Positions 1-8,859 of a stretch of 64,000 nucleotides of DNA are shown here, piece by piece. Below the pieces are notes generated by a model. It was not told the origin of the DNA. It ran no database searches and saw only the letters and a program-made list of their open reading frames with translations. Both the position numbers and the translations under genes were made by a program. Origin of the DNA: Nocardia wallacei (GTDB lineage: Bacteria; Actinomycetota; Actinomycetes; Mycobacteriales; Mycobacteriaceae); assembly GCF_029868745.1 (NCBI RefSeq), contig NZ_JARWOP010000120.1, positions 1-64,000 of the forward strand, read 5' to 3'. Position 1 is the stretch's first letter; every line of letters starts with the position of its first letter.

Positions 1-332
1 ACCCACCACTGATCCGGCCGTGCCGGTTTCGACCAGGCCCGCCCCAACAAAAACGGATACCGTGCAGGCAGGTCGCGGTGGCGGTAGGTGGTGGGATTGG
101 TGGGCCCCCCCCCCCCCCAACCCCTAACCCCCCCCGCCCTAATTGCCGGGGGGCGATCACGCTGGGAAGCCGACGTCCAACAAGCGCCTCTCGGCGAGTG
201 GTCGCTCGAAGCGACAAATGGGGTGCGGCCCGGGGCTGTCCGGACGCCGACAAGTTCTTCAACGGCGGTACCGTCCCGACAATTCCACCGAACGCTGTGA
301 CTCACCTCATCCCGAGGCGCGGGACAGCGCAC
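1..332. other. No gene seen; C-rich tract
   Basis: I see no credible gene here. The open frames that cross it are low-complexity and run into the antisense of the decayed hydrolase at 333. The only notable structure is a run of 14 C at 105-118, then AA, CCCC, TAA and a run of 8 C at 128-135. A similar C-run / CCTAA / C-run pattern occurs near 27030. Confidence 0.6.
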
Positions 333-753
333 TCAGGTGAGCGCTTCGTAGGCGGCAGCGCGGAAGTCGCTGTGTACCTGCGGGAGTCCCGGCGAGTCGA
401 ACAACCGTTGGGTCAGCACGAGCACCGTGAGGTCGTGCCGAGGATCCGCAATCCACGAGGTACCGAAGCCGCCGTCCCAGCCGTACGCGCCGCTGTCGGC
501 GACCGACACGCCATATCCCCAGGAATTGCCGGTGAAGAAGTCCGGCAGCAGACCGCCGTACGACCGTTGTTCCGGAGTCAATTGGTCAGTGGTCATGGCA
601 CGAACCGACGCGCCGGACAGCACCGGCGCCCGCCGCGCAACAGCATGCGGGAAAGGCGAGCATGTCGTCGGCCGTCGACACCAGCCCCGCTGCGCCGTCG
701 CCGAAGGCCGGAGGCCGAGACCACGCCCCGTCGGGTGGATCGGCCACGTCGAG
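333..753 (-). pseudogene. Serine hydrolase (beta-lactamase class C family) C-terminal remnant
   Basis: This is the C-terminal part of a class C beta-lactamase-like serine hydrolase, broken by two frameshifts. Read on the minus strand, one frame gives WSRPPAF, GAAGLVSTADDML down to about 652. A second frame gives RMLLRGG at 649-629. A third continues with VLSGASVRAMTTDQL, WGYGVSV, YGWDGGFGTSW to a stop at 333. Concatenated, these match the usual end of the family. The N-terminal half with the SxxK nucleophile is absent, and the remnant abuts a LysR remnant at about 751. It cannot encode a working enzyme. Frame-by-frame similarity is clear, but the parent gene is unknown. Confidence 0.75.
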
Positions 754-1005
754 TCCCTGACCGTCGGCCCGATCGCGACCACAACGGACATCCTCCACCG
801 CATCGCAAGCGGCGAGGTAGTCCACCCCACCTCAGCATCTTTCATCGACTACTACCACCACCCCGACGTGACATACGTTCCGCTGCAAGGCAATCCGCTG
901 GTGGAGGGGGCGCTGGTCTGGGTCACTGCCATGGAGAACGCGGCGATTCGGGCTTTCGCGGAGGGTTGCGGGGGAAGTGGTCGAACTGCCCCCGCGAGCG
1001 AGTGA
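751..1005 (+). pseudogene. LysR-type regulator C-terminal remnant
   Basis: About 84 codons resemble the end of the effector-binding domain of a LysR regulator: a start-of-motif GPIATTTD, the segment SGEVVHPTSASF, then HPDVTYVPL and ENAAIRAFAE just before the stop. There is no helix-turn-helix, and the sequence upstream becomes antisense to the serine hydrolase remnant. Two unrelated gene ends are therefore joined at about position 750, which suggests a deletion or rearrangement. It is too short to be functional. Confidence 0.6.
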
Positions 1006-1018
1006 TTCGGACCCGCAG

Positions 1019-1678
1019 TCACGACGGGAAATGAATCACCTGACGGGAGAACAGTTTGTCCACGTTCGAGAGATAGTTGGCCGCGGCGACCACCCCGATC
1101 CGGGTGTCCAGGTCCGCGGGCCCGTACTCGTCGCGGCACATCGTGCGCAGGGTGTCACCCGAGACGGCACGGCGCCGGTTGAGCCCCGGCTGGACGAGCA
1201 CCTGCCCGGGAGCCGGTTCGGTCCCCGCAGGTAGCCGGTTCGCCAGCGCGATCACCAGCGCGAGGTGCTCGTCGCCGTACCAGCGCCCGGCGAGGACAGC
1301 GAGAAGCTCACCCTCCACCACCGTGTGATGCCCGACATCACCCAGCTCCGGCATGAGCAACCACGCACCCTGCTGAATCTCCCGCTGCGCCACACCGTTG
1401 ACGACTTCCCAGGTCAGCTGGACATCGCCGTCCTCGGTCCCGTAATACCGCCGAGTGATCTCCTTGCGCGCCGCGGTGGAGTCGGGACCACCGACCAGGT
1501 GCCGCCGGGTGATGTACGGAAGCAACAGCTGCTGCCCGACATCGATCCGATCCGGATCCGCAAGATGATTCTGCCGCGCGATCGCGGGGAACAGCCGGCT
1601 GTCACCGTACTCGCGCTCCGCGATCCCGGAGAGCGTGTCACCCGCCCGAACTTCATACTTCTTCATGTCTTCCGCCAT
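1019..1678 (-). CDS. Multi-LysM domain protein
   Basis: A 219-aa protein made almost entirely of LysM-like modules. The first (about residues 6-54) is canonical: YEVRAGDTLSGIAEREYGD, then PAIARQNHLADPDRI and GQQLLLPY. Three weaker modules follow at about 70-112, 118-165 and 172-217 (VSGDTLRTMCRDEYG). LysM domains bind N-acetylglucosamine polymers such as peptidoglycan. There is no signal peptide or membrane segment, so a cytoplasmic or phage-tail-like structural role is also possible. I chose ATG at 1676-1678 because GGAG lies six bases upstream; a longer form starting at 1720 is open. It sits alone between decayed genes and arfB. Confidence 0.7.
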   Translation of the reverse strand: MAEDMKKYEVRAGDTLSGIAEREYGDSRLFPAIARQNHLADPDRIDVGQQLLLPYITRRHLVGGPDSTAARKEITRRYYGTEDGDVQLTWEVVNGVAQREIQQGAWLLMPELGDVGHHTVVEGELLAVLAGRWYGDEHLALVIALANRLPAGTEPAPGQVLVQPGLNRRRAVSGDTLRTMCRDEYGPADLDTRIGVVAAANYLSNVDKLFSRQVIHFPS

Positions 1679-2003
1679 TTCGAACTCCGGGATTCGTTGC
1701 GGCACATACGCACTCATCAACAGCCGACGGGCATCTCACGTGCCGCACCCGCACTACCGATCCTCGTCCCTACCGCCCCGGCGGTCGCGGGTAGACCACT
1801 ACTCGTTTCCGATACCGCACAGCGACAACCCGGGCTTGCGATTCGCGACGGCGTTGATCAGCGAATCCTGACGACGCCCAGACAACCGTGATGTCGCATC
1901 GGGAATGGGCATCGCTATCGTGAATGACAAGGTCACCATTCAGTCGCGGCTGGACCAACGTAGTCGCGGCGACTCCCGAACCGGGAAGAAACGGCGTCGA
2001 ATC

Positions 2004-2432
2004 ATGGCAGAAGACCTGACCGTGACCCGGATGCTGGTGATACCCGCGTCCGAGTTGCGTGAGCGGTTCTCGCGGTCGTCCGGGCCGGGAGGGCAGCACG
2101 TCAACACCACCGACAGCCGGGTAGAGCTGTCGTTCGACCTCGCACACTCACCCTCGGTGCCGCAGTGGCTGCGCACCCGGATGCTCGACCGCCTGGCCAC
2201 CCGCCTGGTCAACGGAGTTCTCACGGTCACCGCATCGGAGCAGCGCGCACAGCTACAGAACCGCGCGGCCGCTCGCGAACGCCTGGCCTCGCTACTACGT
2301 GACGCCGCTGCCGCCCCGCCACCTGTGCGCCGCGCCACCAAGCCCTCGCGCGGGGCGAAGGAACGTCGTATCTCCGCGAAGAAGCGGCGCGGCGTCACCA
2401 AACGCAACCGGCGCGTCTCCCCCGACGATTAA
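2004..2432 (+). CDS. arfB: Peptidyl-tRNA hydrolase ArfB (ribosome rescue)
   Basis: A 142-aa release-factor-like hydrolase of the ArfB/YaeJ/ICT1 family. It releases the nascent peptide from ribosomes stalled without a stop codon. The GGQ catalytic loop is at residues 29-31 (SSGPGGQHVNTTDSRVEL), and the basic C-terminal tail (KRRGVTKRNRR) is the part that family members insert into the empty mRNA channel. Length and layout fit the family, which lacks the codon-recognition domain of RF1/RF2. ATG 2004 is chosen because the domain starts directly after it; an in-frame extension to 1905 has no similarity to the family. The gene appears monocistronic. Confidence 0.9.
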   Translation: MAEDLTVTRMLVIPASELRERFSRSSGPGGQHVNTTDSRVELSFDLAHSPSVPQWLRTRMLDRLATRLVNGVLTVTASEQRAQLQNRAAARERLASLLRDAAAAPPPVRRATKPSRGAKERRISAKKRRGVTKRNRRVSPDD

Positions 2433-2631
2433 CCGACAACAGCGCCACAGGTTCAGGTATCGGCGGCACAATCATTGTCGAAGAACGCGCGCCCCGAGGT
2501 ACGCGTCCGCATCCTCTTGTCGCCGGCCGCAGCCTGAGCATAGGCACACGCCTTTCGACCGTGCCAAGCCCGAACAGCGCTACATGCGACACGTGCGGAA
2601 ACCCTGAGCCGCAACACCTCTCGCCCAGCGG

Positions 2632-3630
2632 CTAGTTCCCAGACATCGACCGACCCGGCCTCAGGTCGGGCGTGTCCGAGTCGAGGAAGTCCAGCAGTAG
2701 AGCCGTGACCTCGGCCGGGCTGTCGACGTGGGCGAAGTGGGATGAGTGGTCCAGCTGGTGAAGTTGCGCACCGGGGATGAGCGCGGCCAGTTTCGGCCCG
2801 GTGGCGGGCGGCACCATCGGGTCCTGCCGAGAGTAGATGAGCTGCAACGGCATCGGGAACGGCTGCCGCGCACCCCGGCGCCGGTCGAGTTCGGTGGCGA
2901 AATCGGCAAACCCGCGCGGCGACATCACGTCTCGTAGGTAGCTGACGAAGGTTCTGATGCCCTCGACGGAGTCCAGCGGTGCGCCGTACTCGCGGGCCTC
3001 CTCGAGCGATTTGAGCGTGTCGTCGTAGTAGTGCACGATCCGGTGCGCCCATCGCACGGTGTCACGCCGGACCCACCACCCGAAAGCCGTTGCCGCGCCG
3101 GGAAGTAACAGCGCTGCATGCAGTGCGTGCATCCGTGCGACCGGGAATGTCGGGGCGTGGATATTGACCAGCCGGGAGAACGCGCCCGGGTCGGCGAGTG
3201 CCTGACGCATGACCAGATACCCGCCGAGGGAATTGCCGACGGCAGCGCAGCCGCGCAACCCGAGTGCCGTTTGGAATTCGCCGATCCATGCCGCCATCGC
3301 CGGAGCCGAAAGCCGCACGCCCGGTTGGCTACTGCGGCCGTTGCCCGGCAGGTCGGGGACGATCAGGCGGAAGTGTGCGCCGAGACCATCGAGCACATAC
3401 CGCCACGAATAACTGGTGGTCATCAAGCCATGAATCAGCAGAAGCGGTGTCCCACTGCCGTATTCGCGGTAATGCACCCGGATCCGACCCAGCGATGCCG
3501 AGTCCATCTCCAGGTCGTGTGGCGTCGACGCGAAGTAGGGGTGCGGCCGCGCCGGCAACTCCGGCAGTCGAGCGAACCGCTGCTGCTGGAACGGACGCAA
3601 CGTTCGTGATGACGCCTGGCCGACGGTCAT
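2632..3630 (-). CDS. Alpha/beta hydrolase
   Basis: A 332-aa alpha/beta-hydrolase fold protein. The oxyanion segment LLLIHGLM is near residue 66, the nucleophile elbow is GNSLGG (Ser134), the acid is Asp in YSRQDPMVPP (about 275) and the histidine is in HSSHFAHVD (about 303). Substrate is unknown; similar proteins are esterases, lipases or epoxide hydrolases. The long helical cap (about 160-250) suggests a bulky or lipid-like substrate. ATG 3628-3630 starts the protein after a poorly conserved longer frame. It is divergent from a TetR regulator 107 bp away, with two operator-like palindromes between them, so it is probably repressed by that TetR protein. Confidence 0.85.
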   Translation of the reverse strand: MTVGQASSRTLRPFQQQRFARLPELPARPHPYFASTPHDLEMDSASLGRIRVHYREYGSGTPLLLIHGLMTTSYSWRYVLDGLGAHFRLIVPDLPGNGRSSQPGVRLSAPAMAAWIGEFQTALGLRGCAAVGNSLGGYLVMRQALADPGAFSRLVNIHAPTFPVARMHALHAALLLPGAATAFGWWVRRDTVRWAHRIVHYYDDTLKSLEEAREYGAPLDSVEGIRTFVSYLRDVMSPRGFADFATELDRRRGARQPFPMPLQLIYSRQDPMVPPATGPKLAALIPGAQLHQLDHSSHFAHVDSPAEVTALLLDFLDSDTPDLRPGRSMSGN

Positions 3631-3655
3631 GAGCTTCCTCCCCGATTCCGAGTTC

Positions 3656-3670
3656 TTGCAACGCTTGCAT
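3656..3670. promoter_or_regulatory. Operator-like palindrome 1 (hydrolase side)
   Basis: TTGCAACGCTTGCAT: two TTGCAA-type half-sites three bases apart, about 25 bases upstream of the hydrolase start. It is a near copy of the element at 3709-3723. Both are likely sites for the adjacent TetR regulator. Confidence 0.6.
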
Positions 3671-3708
3671 GAACCCTCGGGCGGTACGCTACGCACCGAC
3701 CGAACTTA

Positions 3709-3723
3709 TTGCAACGATTACAA
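3709..3723. promoter_or_regulatory. Operator-like palindrome 2 (TetR side)
   Basis: TTGCAACGATTACAA has the same TTGCAA-CG(A/C)-TTrCA(A/T) layout as the site at 3656. It lies 14 bases before the GTG start of the TetR gene, where binding would block transcription or initiation, as in autoregulated TetR loci. Confidence 0.6.
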
Positions 3724-3737
3724 GAGGCGGACCGACT

Positions 3738-4361
3738 GTGGATCCTCGGAAGCAGCGCACCATCGACGCGCTCCTGCAGGCCGCGGGTGAGATTTTCAGT
3801 GACCGCCCGGCAGACGAGGTGACCGTGGACGAAATCGCCGATCGCGCGGGGGTGGCGGTCGGCTCGATCTACAACCACTTCGGATCCAAGGCCGGCCTGC
3901 ACGCCGCGGTGGTCGAGCGCGTACTCGACGTCGACCGCCGTTTCATGGACCTCGCCTTCACCGCGGATCGAAGTCCCGCCGAACAGATTTATGCCGTAGC
4001 CGAGCAATACTTGCAGTTCTATCTGCAGTACCCCGAGTACTTCCGCATGCTGGCCTTCCCAGCCGATCCGGGCCGCTACTCGGCCGGACGCGAGCTCACC
4101 GAACGCCTGGCACGAAACATCAAGCGACAGAACGACCGCCTGGCCGAAGCCCTCCGCGCCGGGATCGACGCAGGCATCGCCCGCCCCGTCGACCCATCGA
4201 ACGTCGCCGCGATCCTGCTGGCCACCTGGAACGGCATCATCAGCCTCAACTGGCGCCCTGACCAACTCCGCAGGACGGAAGCGGAATTACGAGACCTACT
4301 CGAGTCCGCCGCCGACGTCATCGCCAACGGGCTCTTGCAAGACCGAAACGACCGTGCGTGA
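3738..4361 (+). CDS. TetR/AcrR family transcriptional regulator
   Basis: A 207-aa TetR-type repressor. The N-terminal helix-turn-helix is clear: ALLQAAGEIFSD, VTVDEIADRAGVAVGSIYNHFGSK (about residues 10-55). A helical ligand-binding domain follows with several aromatic residues (YLQFYLQYPEYFRM, about 95-110). I use GTG 3738, directly before DPRKQRTIDALLQA; the frame is open further left but that part overlaps the putative operators. It is divergent from the alpha/beta hydrolase and probably controls it and itself. The ligand is unknown. Confidence 0.85.
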   Translation: MDPRKQRTIDALLQAAGEIFSDRPADEVTVDEIADRAGVAVGSIYNHFGSKAGLHAAVVERVLDVDRRFMDLAFTADRSPAEQIYAVAEQYLQFYLQYPEYFRMLAFPADPGRYSAGRELTERLARNIKRQNDRLAEALRAGIDAGIARPVDPSNVAAILLATWNGIISLNWRPDQLRRTEAELRDLLESAADVIANGLLQDRNDRA

Positions 4362-4801
4362 CCACACAGAACATGGCGAGTAGATGCGATAGTCGGCCGC
4401 ACTCAGCGGCATGCGCGCAGCGGGATCGTTTGTCCCCCAACGACTGAACCCCAGCCTCCACAAGCAGAGGGGGCTCGAACCCCGGTGCGTAAGGCGGGTG
4501 GGGACTTCTGCGGGTCCGGGTGGTGGTGGTCCGTCCGATCGGGCCTCGTTCGTCCGAGTCCTTGCCTGTTCTTGGCAATCTCAAACTAGCTGGTGGCTTG
4601 TTCGGCGAGCCTCAGGTACACCGATACCTCGGCAGGCAAGCGGCACCGCGTACGAGGCATGCGCTCCCCCAAACCACCGATGGCCGCCTCCACGCAATCC
4701 TTCCCTGACACAACGGTGTTGGGACAGCGCAACGCTCATCACAGCCGCGCACCGTCGGGATGAACGGACATGCGGTCGTCCGGAAGTAGCGACCGGGCCG
4801 C
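4362..4801. other. Intergenic region, left edge of lower-GC block
   Basis: I see no gene in these 440 bases. The region separates the TetR gene from the HARP/J-domain-like gene and contains the degenerate tRNA-end copy at 4464-4483. No integrase remnant is visible. Confidence 0.5.
4464..4483 (-). repeat. Degenerate copy of tRNA-Val 3' end (possible att site)
   Basis: GCAGAGGGGGCTCGAACCCC is nearly the same as GCAGAGGGGTTCGAACCCC at 11106-11124, inside the T-arm and acceptor end of tRNA-Val, in the same orientation. The two differ by one inserted G and one T-to-C change. Such a direct repeat is what integration into the 3' end of a tRNA gene leaves behind, and it would bracket the 6.6-kb lower-GC block. 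The T-arm part is generic, so only the flanking GCAGA adds real specificity. Confidence 0.4.
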
Positions 4802-5362
4802 TTATCTGTTACGGAGTCTTCCGCGGGCATCGTTCAACTGCTGCATCAGCCTGGTATCCCCGGTCTTCACGTCCGGATGCAGGCAGCGTGACATGGCCTT
4901 GAACACAGCATCGATTCGGGACTCCCCGACAGCGGTGAACAGCTGTTCGGCCCAACTCCCCGACGCCGGCGGGGCACTGGCCTTGGCTGCAACTTCTTTT
5001 AATTTCCGCAGCGTCTCCTCGTGCTCTTCCTGGAGTTGCAACTTCTCCTCATGCATCCGCTTGGCAGCCTCGGCCATCGCCTCGAATTTGCGTCGCCAGT
5101 GGTCGACGCTCTCGCGTTCGTCAGGTTCCCGCTTCGCCTGGCCACGCTCGCCGACGACGGTGACCGGCACACTGCGGCGGCCGAATTCATCATGCAGTTC
5201 CGCGATGTCGCCGACGATGCGCCATTCGACAGCGTCGTTGTTCCACTGGCGTCTGTCGCTGGGAATGATCGACTTGAGCACCCTGAGTAGTTCCGGATCA
5301 CGCCTGCTGAAGGCGACCGCCCAGTACTGTCCCCTGGATGTGATGGTAACGGTAGTCCTCAC
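4802..5362 (-). CDS. HARP-like / J-domain-like protein
   Basis: A 186-aa protein of unknown function. The N-terminal segment (TVTITSRGQYWAVAFS, then LLRVLKSIIPSDRRQWN and EWRI, about residues 5-50) resembles the HARP module of SMARCAL1-type annealing helicases. A charged coiled coil follows (about 90-125, MAEAAKRMHEEKLQLQEEHE). The C-terminus (VFKAMSRCLHPDVKTGDT, LMQQLNDARGRL) looks like the second half of a J-domain, with the HPD tripeptide. GTG 5360-5362 is preceded by GAGGAA at good spacing; the frame extends to a GTG at 5455. It is divergent from the helicase-nuclease, suggesting a joint function. No described family is firmly recognised. Confidence 0.6.
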   Translation of the reverse strand: MRTTVTITSRGQYWAVAFSRRDPELLRVLKSIIPSDRRQWNNDAVEWRIVGDIAELHDEFGRRSVPVTVVGERGQAKREPDERESVDHWRRKFEAMAEAAKRMHEEKLQLQEEHEETLRKLKEVAAKASAPPASGSWAEQLFTAVGESRIDAVFKAMSRCLHPDVKTGDTRLMQQLNDARGRLRNR

Positions 5363-5587
5363 TGGTCGCAGTTCCTCGTCATGGATTCCCCCATACAGTT
5401 TCGGCCGGAACGTGTGGTACCGAGTGGATCGGCGACGTGCGAAACATGTTCGCACACAACCCCTTCCATTCGCCCCGGACGGAGCAGACGCGAGTTTAGC
5501 TCTACCGTCGCCGCACGATCCAGCGGGTGACCGGGCTCAACTCGCGATAGGCTCGCCGTGCCTGTTATCGGTGAAAGGGGTTGGGGA

Positions 5588-8383
5588 GTGATCGATCCAC
5601 GTCAAGTGTCGATACTGATTCATGATCGAGGGAGCGGGGTCTTCGTGAACCGCACGAAGGACATCACAGGACTACAACAGGGGACAACAGGGGTGCGCGT
5701 CACTTTCAAACGCGGTGGCCCCTTCGAGTACGGGTGGGATCGCGTGCTTACGCTGAACAATCCCCATGCCGTATCGCTCGGCCCTCAGATGAGAATCCTG
5801 GTGGATGGCCAACTGTGGGAGAACGCGCGCGAGGCTTACTACTTCGCCGGGCCAGAGCTGGGATGGTGGCACATCTTCTATGGCGATGACGGGAAGTATT
5901 CCGTGCGGCCCGCGGAGTCTGTCGAGGTCATACCGAACGCGGCCGGCGAACCACGTGCAGCGCAGGTGCTGACGTACTGGAGTGCTGTGGCGAGCCTCCT
6001 TCCTGAGAGCGGCCGATCACTACGAGAGGCGTACGGACAGTCGATATTTGTTCACCCAGAGAGCGCGCTGTACCGGTATCTCCACTCCGTGCCGATCGAG
6101 CCTATCGAACGACCGGCATCGCCACCCCTGTATCCGTTCCACACCAACCTCAGCCAACGCGCTGCCATCGAAAACGCTCTGCGACATCCGATTTCGGTAA
6201 TCGATGGCCCGCCCGGAACCGGGAAGACGCAGACGATCCTCAATCTGATCGCCAACCTCATCGTCGACGAGTCGAAGACCATAGCCGTGGTCTCCTCGAA
6301 CAACGCCGCGGTGGACAATGTCCACACCAAGCTCGCCGAAGCGGGATTCGGTTATGTAACAGCGAACCTCGGCCGGAAGACAAAGCGGGAGCGATTCTTC
6401 GCGGAGCAAGATGAACGGAATCGTAGAATCGAGGCATTGCAGGCATCGACTCCGATCCCGCTGCCCCGAGCCGAAGAGATGGACCGGCGGGACAACCAGC
6501 TCGTTGGCCTGCGAGAAATCGAACGGGAAGTCGCACAATTACGTTCGAAGGTGGCTGCGTACTCGCTGGAACGTAACCATTTCGTGGGATACCTCGATCG
6601 ACACGAACTGCCTGATCAAGAACGGTTGCCGGTACTGCGGTGGGGTTCGGACAAGATCCTCGCCTTCATCGCCGCCACCGATCCGGAGCTGGCTCCAACC
6701 AGCGGCATCGCGCACTTGGTCGAACGAATCGGCAACTACTTTCGATTCCGATCGATGCGCTCGATCGATCCGGGTGATGTAGATGTCGTCCTGCGTCTGC
6801 AGCAGCTGTACTACGACACGAGGATCGCCGAACTCGAGCGACGAATTACCGAACTCGAGAAGTCCCTGGATCGATCGAAGTTCGAGAAGCTGGTAGAGGA
6901 ACAACGCACGCTGTCCGTGGACTGGCTCACCGAGCATCTGCGACGCCGCTACGCAGGGCGGCCAATACAGCGGTACGGCAACGGATTCCGCGGCAAGTGG
7001 GACGAATTCAGCCGCGACTACCCTGTCGTCTTGAGCACCTGCCATTCACTGGAACGCAGCATCGGCAACGGGAAACTGGTCGACTACCTCGTCATCGACG
7101 AAGCCTCACAAGTCGACCTGCTCGCAGCCGGAGTGGCACTGGCATGCTGTCGCAACCTGGTAATCGTCGGCGACCTCCAGCAGTTGCGGCCCGTCATCGA
7201 GGATGGGATCCGAGAATCCTCCTGCCCACCCGCACCCGCCGCCGAGTATCACTACCACGGGCACAGCATCCTGTCCTCGGTGATCGAACTGTTCGGAGAT
7301 CGACTCCCGCGCGTCATGCTGCGGGAACACTACCGGTGCGATCCGACCATCATCGGATTCTGCAACCGGAAGTTCTACGAAGACAACCTCGTTCCCTACA
7401 CCCGCAGCACATCCGGGTACCCGGCCATGGTGGTGGCACGTACCGTGGAAGGCAATCACATGCGTCAGTTCGACATCGGGGGCGGGCGCATCAATCAGCG
7501 AGAGATCGACGTCATTCGGCAAGAGGTATTCCCGCGATTCTGCTCCGACTTCGAACCGGAAGAGATAGGGGTGACCACTCCCTACCGCAAGCAGGCGGAC
7601 AGAGTTACCGACGCGCTGATCGCGAGTATCGAGGCCGATACCGTGCACAGTTTCCAAGGCCGCGAAAAGAAGGCCATCGTGATGACCACGGTCCTGGACG
7701 AATCGAAAAGCGGCCATGTGGGCTTGAGATTCGCTGACGCCGCGGAGCTGGTCAACGTTGCGGTCTCCCGTGCGATGAGACGTTTCGTCCTGGTGACGAA
7801 CCACGCCATGCTGCCCCGGAGCAGGAACCTTCGTGATCTAATCGGCTACATCCGGTACCAGAATCCCACCGAGGAACTCTTCGACAGCTCAGTGGTATCG
7901 GTCTTCGATCTACTCTACCGGGACTATTCGGCTCGCCTGCGTTCGCGGGCCACCCGGCTGCGGGGGAAATCAAGTTACAAATCCGAGGACATCATGCGGA
8001 CAGTCCTCGAAGATCTACTGCAGGAGAACCATTTTCAAGGACTCTGGTTCAGGGAACAGGTATACCTCAAGAACTTGTTGCCGCACACCGACCGCCTCAC
8101 CCCGGAGCAACAGCGGTTCGTCCGGAACCGCTCATCAGTCGACTTCGACATCTTCAACCGCGTCACCAAGGACCGCATCTGCGTAATCGAGGTGGATGGA
8201 TTCAAGTACCACGAGAACAGGCCCGACCAACTCGCCCGCGACGCACTCAAGGACGCGATCTGCGACACCTACGACATACCGCTACTCCGGTTCCCCACCA
8301 CCGGCAGCGGGGAGATCGAACGTCTACGCACCGAACTGATCTCGCTCGTGGACAATCAACGCACATCGACGAGCAGCATGTGA
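5588..8383 (+). CDS. SF1 (UPF1/DNA2-like) helicase with C-terminal PD-(D/E)XK-type nuclease
   Basis: A 931-aa helicase-nuclease. After an unassigned N-terminal domain (about 1-180) come the SF1 motifs: Walker A GPPGTGKT (about 207), VIDEASQ (motif II), GDLQQLRPV (III), REHYRCDP (IV), VHSFQGREK (V) and NVAVSRAMRRFVLVTN (VI). A coiled insertion lies between motifs I and II. The last 80 residues read VDFDIFN, ICVIEVDGFKYH and PLLRFP, typical of DUF2726/DUF559-like Vsr-fold nucleases. GTG 5588 has AAAGGGG eight bases upstream; GTG 5558 is also open. Such fusions are common in phage-defence islands, and the lower-GC context with a divergent partner fits that reading, which is inference. Confidence 0.85.
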   Translation: MIDPRQVSILIHDRGSGVFVNRTKDITGLQQGTTGVRVTFKRGGPFEYGWDRVLTLNNPHAVSLGPQMRILVDGQLWENAREAYYFAGPELGWWHIFYGDDGKYSVRPAESVEVIPNAAGEPRAAQVLTYWSAVASLLPESGRSLREAYGQSIFVHPESALYRYLHSVPIEPIERPASPPLYPFHTNLSQRAAIENALRHPISVIDGPPGTGKTQTILNLIANLIVDESKTIAVVSSNNAAVDNVHTKLAEAGFGYVTANLGRKTKRERFFAEQDERNRRIEALQASTPIPLPRAEEMDRRDNQLVGLREIEREVAQLRSKVAAYSLERNHFVGYLDRHELPDQERLPVLRWGSDKILAFIAATDPELAPTSGIAHLVERIGNYFRFRSMRSIDPGDVDVVLRLQQLYYDTRIAELERRITELEKSLDRSKFEKLVEEQRTLSVDWLTEHLRRRYAGRPIQRYGNGFRGKWDEFSRDYPVVLSTCHSLERSIGNGKLVDYLVIDEASQVDLLAAGVALACCRNLVIVGDLQQLRPVIEDGIRESSCPPAPAAEYHYHGHSILSSVIELFGDRLPRVMLREHYRCDPTIIGFCNRKFYEDNLVPYTRSTSGYPAMVVARTVEGNHMRQFDIGGGRINQREIDVIRQEVFPRFCSDFEPEEIGVTTPYRKQADRVTDALIASIEADTVHSFQGREKKAIVMTTVLDESKSGHVGLRFADAAELVNVAVSRAMRRFVLVTNHAMLPRSRNLRDLIGYIRYQNPTEELFDSSVVSVFDLLYRDYSARLRSRATRLRGKSSYKSEDIMRTVLEDLLQENHFQGLWFREQVYLKNLLPHTDRLTPEQQRFVRNRSSVDFDIFNRVTKDRICVIEVDGFKYHENRPDQLARDALKDAICDTYDIPLLRFPTTGSGEIERLRTELISLVDNQRTSTSSM

Positions 8384-8427
8384 CGGCATGCGTTCGGCGA
8401 GGTTCCTGCGGCCGCGCGAAGACACGG

Positions 8428-8859
8428 TCAAATGACCAAGAGCAGTAGAACAGCGACCGCTCCGGCGACGACAACGGCCGTAGGCCATCGCCGCCGTGCA
8501 CGAATCTCACTTAATCCGCTGCTCGGCGGCAGCTCCGGTCTACTGGACTCGGGCAGAGCCCAATATCGGTTCGCCCGCCGGAGCGTTGTCGAATCAACGA
8601 CCGCGAAGACTCCCGACCCGCCCTCGGTACCGACGTACAACACGTCGTTCCTACCCGTATGCGGACCGTATCCTTGGGACACTCGACCCGCGATCAACGA
8701 CCCTGACTGAGCTGCCGTCCACCAGAACCAGGCGTCACGGGACAAACCGGTAACGCCCAGGCGCACACTGGCTTTCGTTCCCCTACGTCCGCTTTGATAG
8801 ACCCGATCGATCGGACAGAATCGAAAGCCCTTGCGAGGCAGCGTAGTTCCGAAAATCAT
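8428..8859 (-). CDS. Hypothetical protein with C-terminal membrane anchor
   Basis: A 143-aa protein of no recognised family. The body has a few aromatic residues (DAWFWWTAAQ) and a Gly-rich stretch (GTEGGSGVFAVVD). The last 19 residues form a hydrophobic helix (TAVVVAGAVAVLLLLVI) after an RARRR basic stop, so it may be tail-anchored. It converges on the helicase gene with a 44-bp gap and lies in the lower-GC block. Coding status is moderately supported by the anchor; no Shine-Dalgarno sequence was confirmed. Confidence 0.4.
   Translation of the reverse strand: MIFGTTLPRKGFRFCPIDRVYQSGRRGTKASVRLGVTGLSRDAWFWWTAAQSGSLIAGRVSQGYGPHTGRNDVLYVGTEGGSGVFAVVDSTTLRRANRYWALPESSRPELPPSSGLSEIRARRRWPTAVVVAGAVAVLLLLVI

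Noticed and set aside
4430..4540. Possible tRNA gene around the GGGCTCGAACCCC motif
   Set aside because: Only a T-arm-like hairpin and a short acceptor match are present. No D-arm, anticodon arm or full acceptor stem can be drawn. Treated as a possible att remnant.
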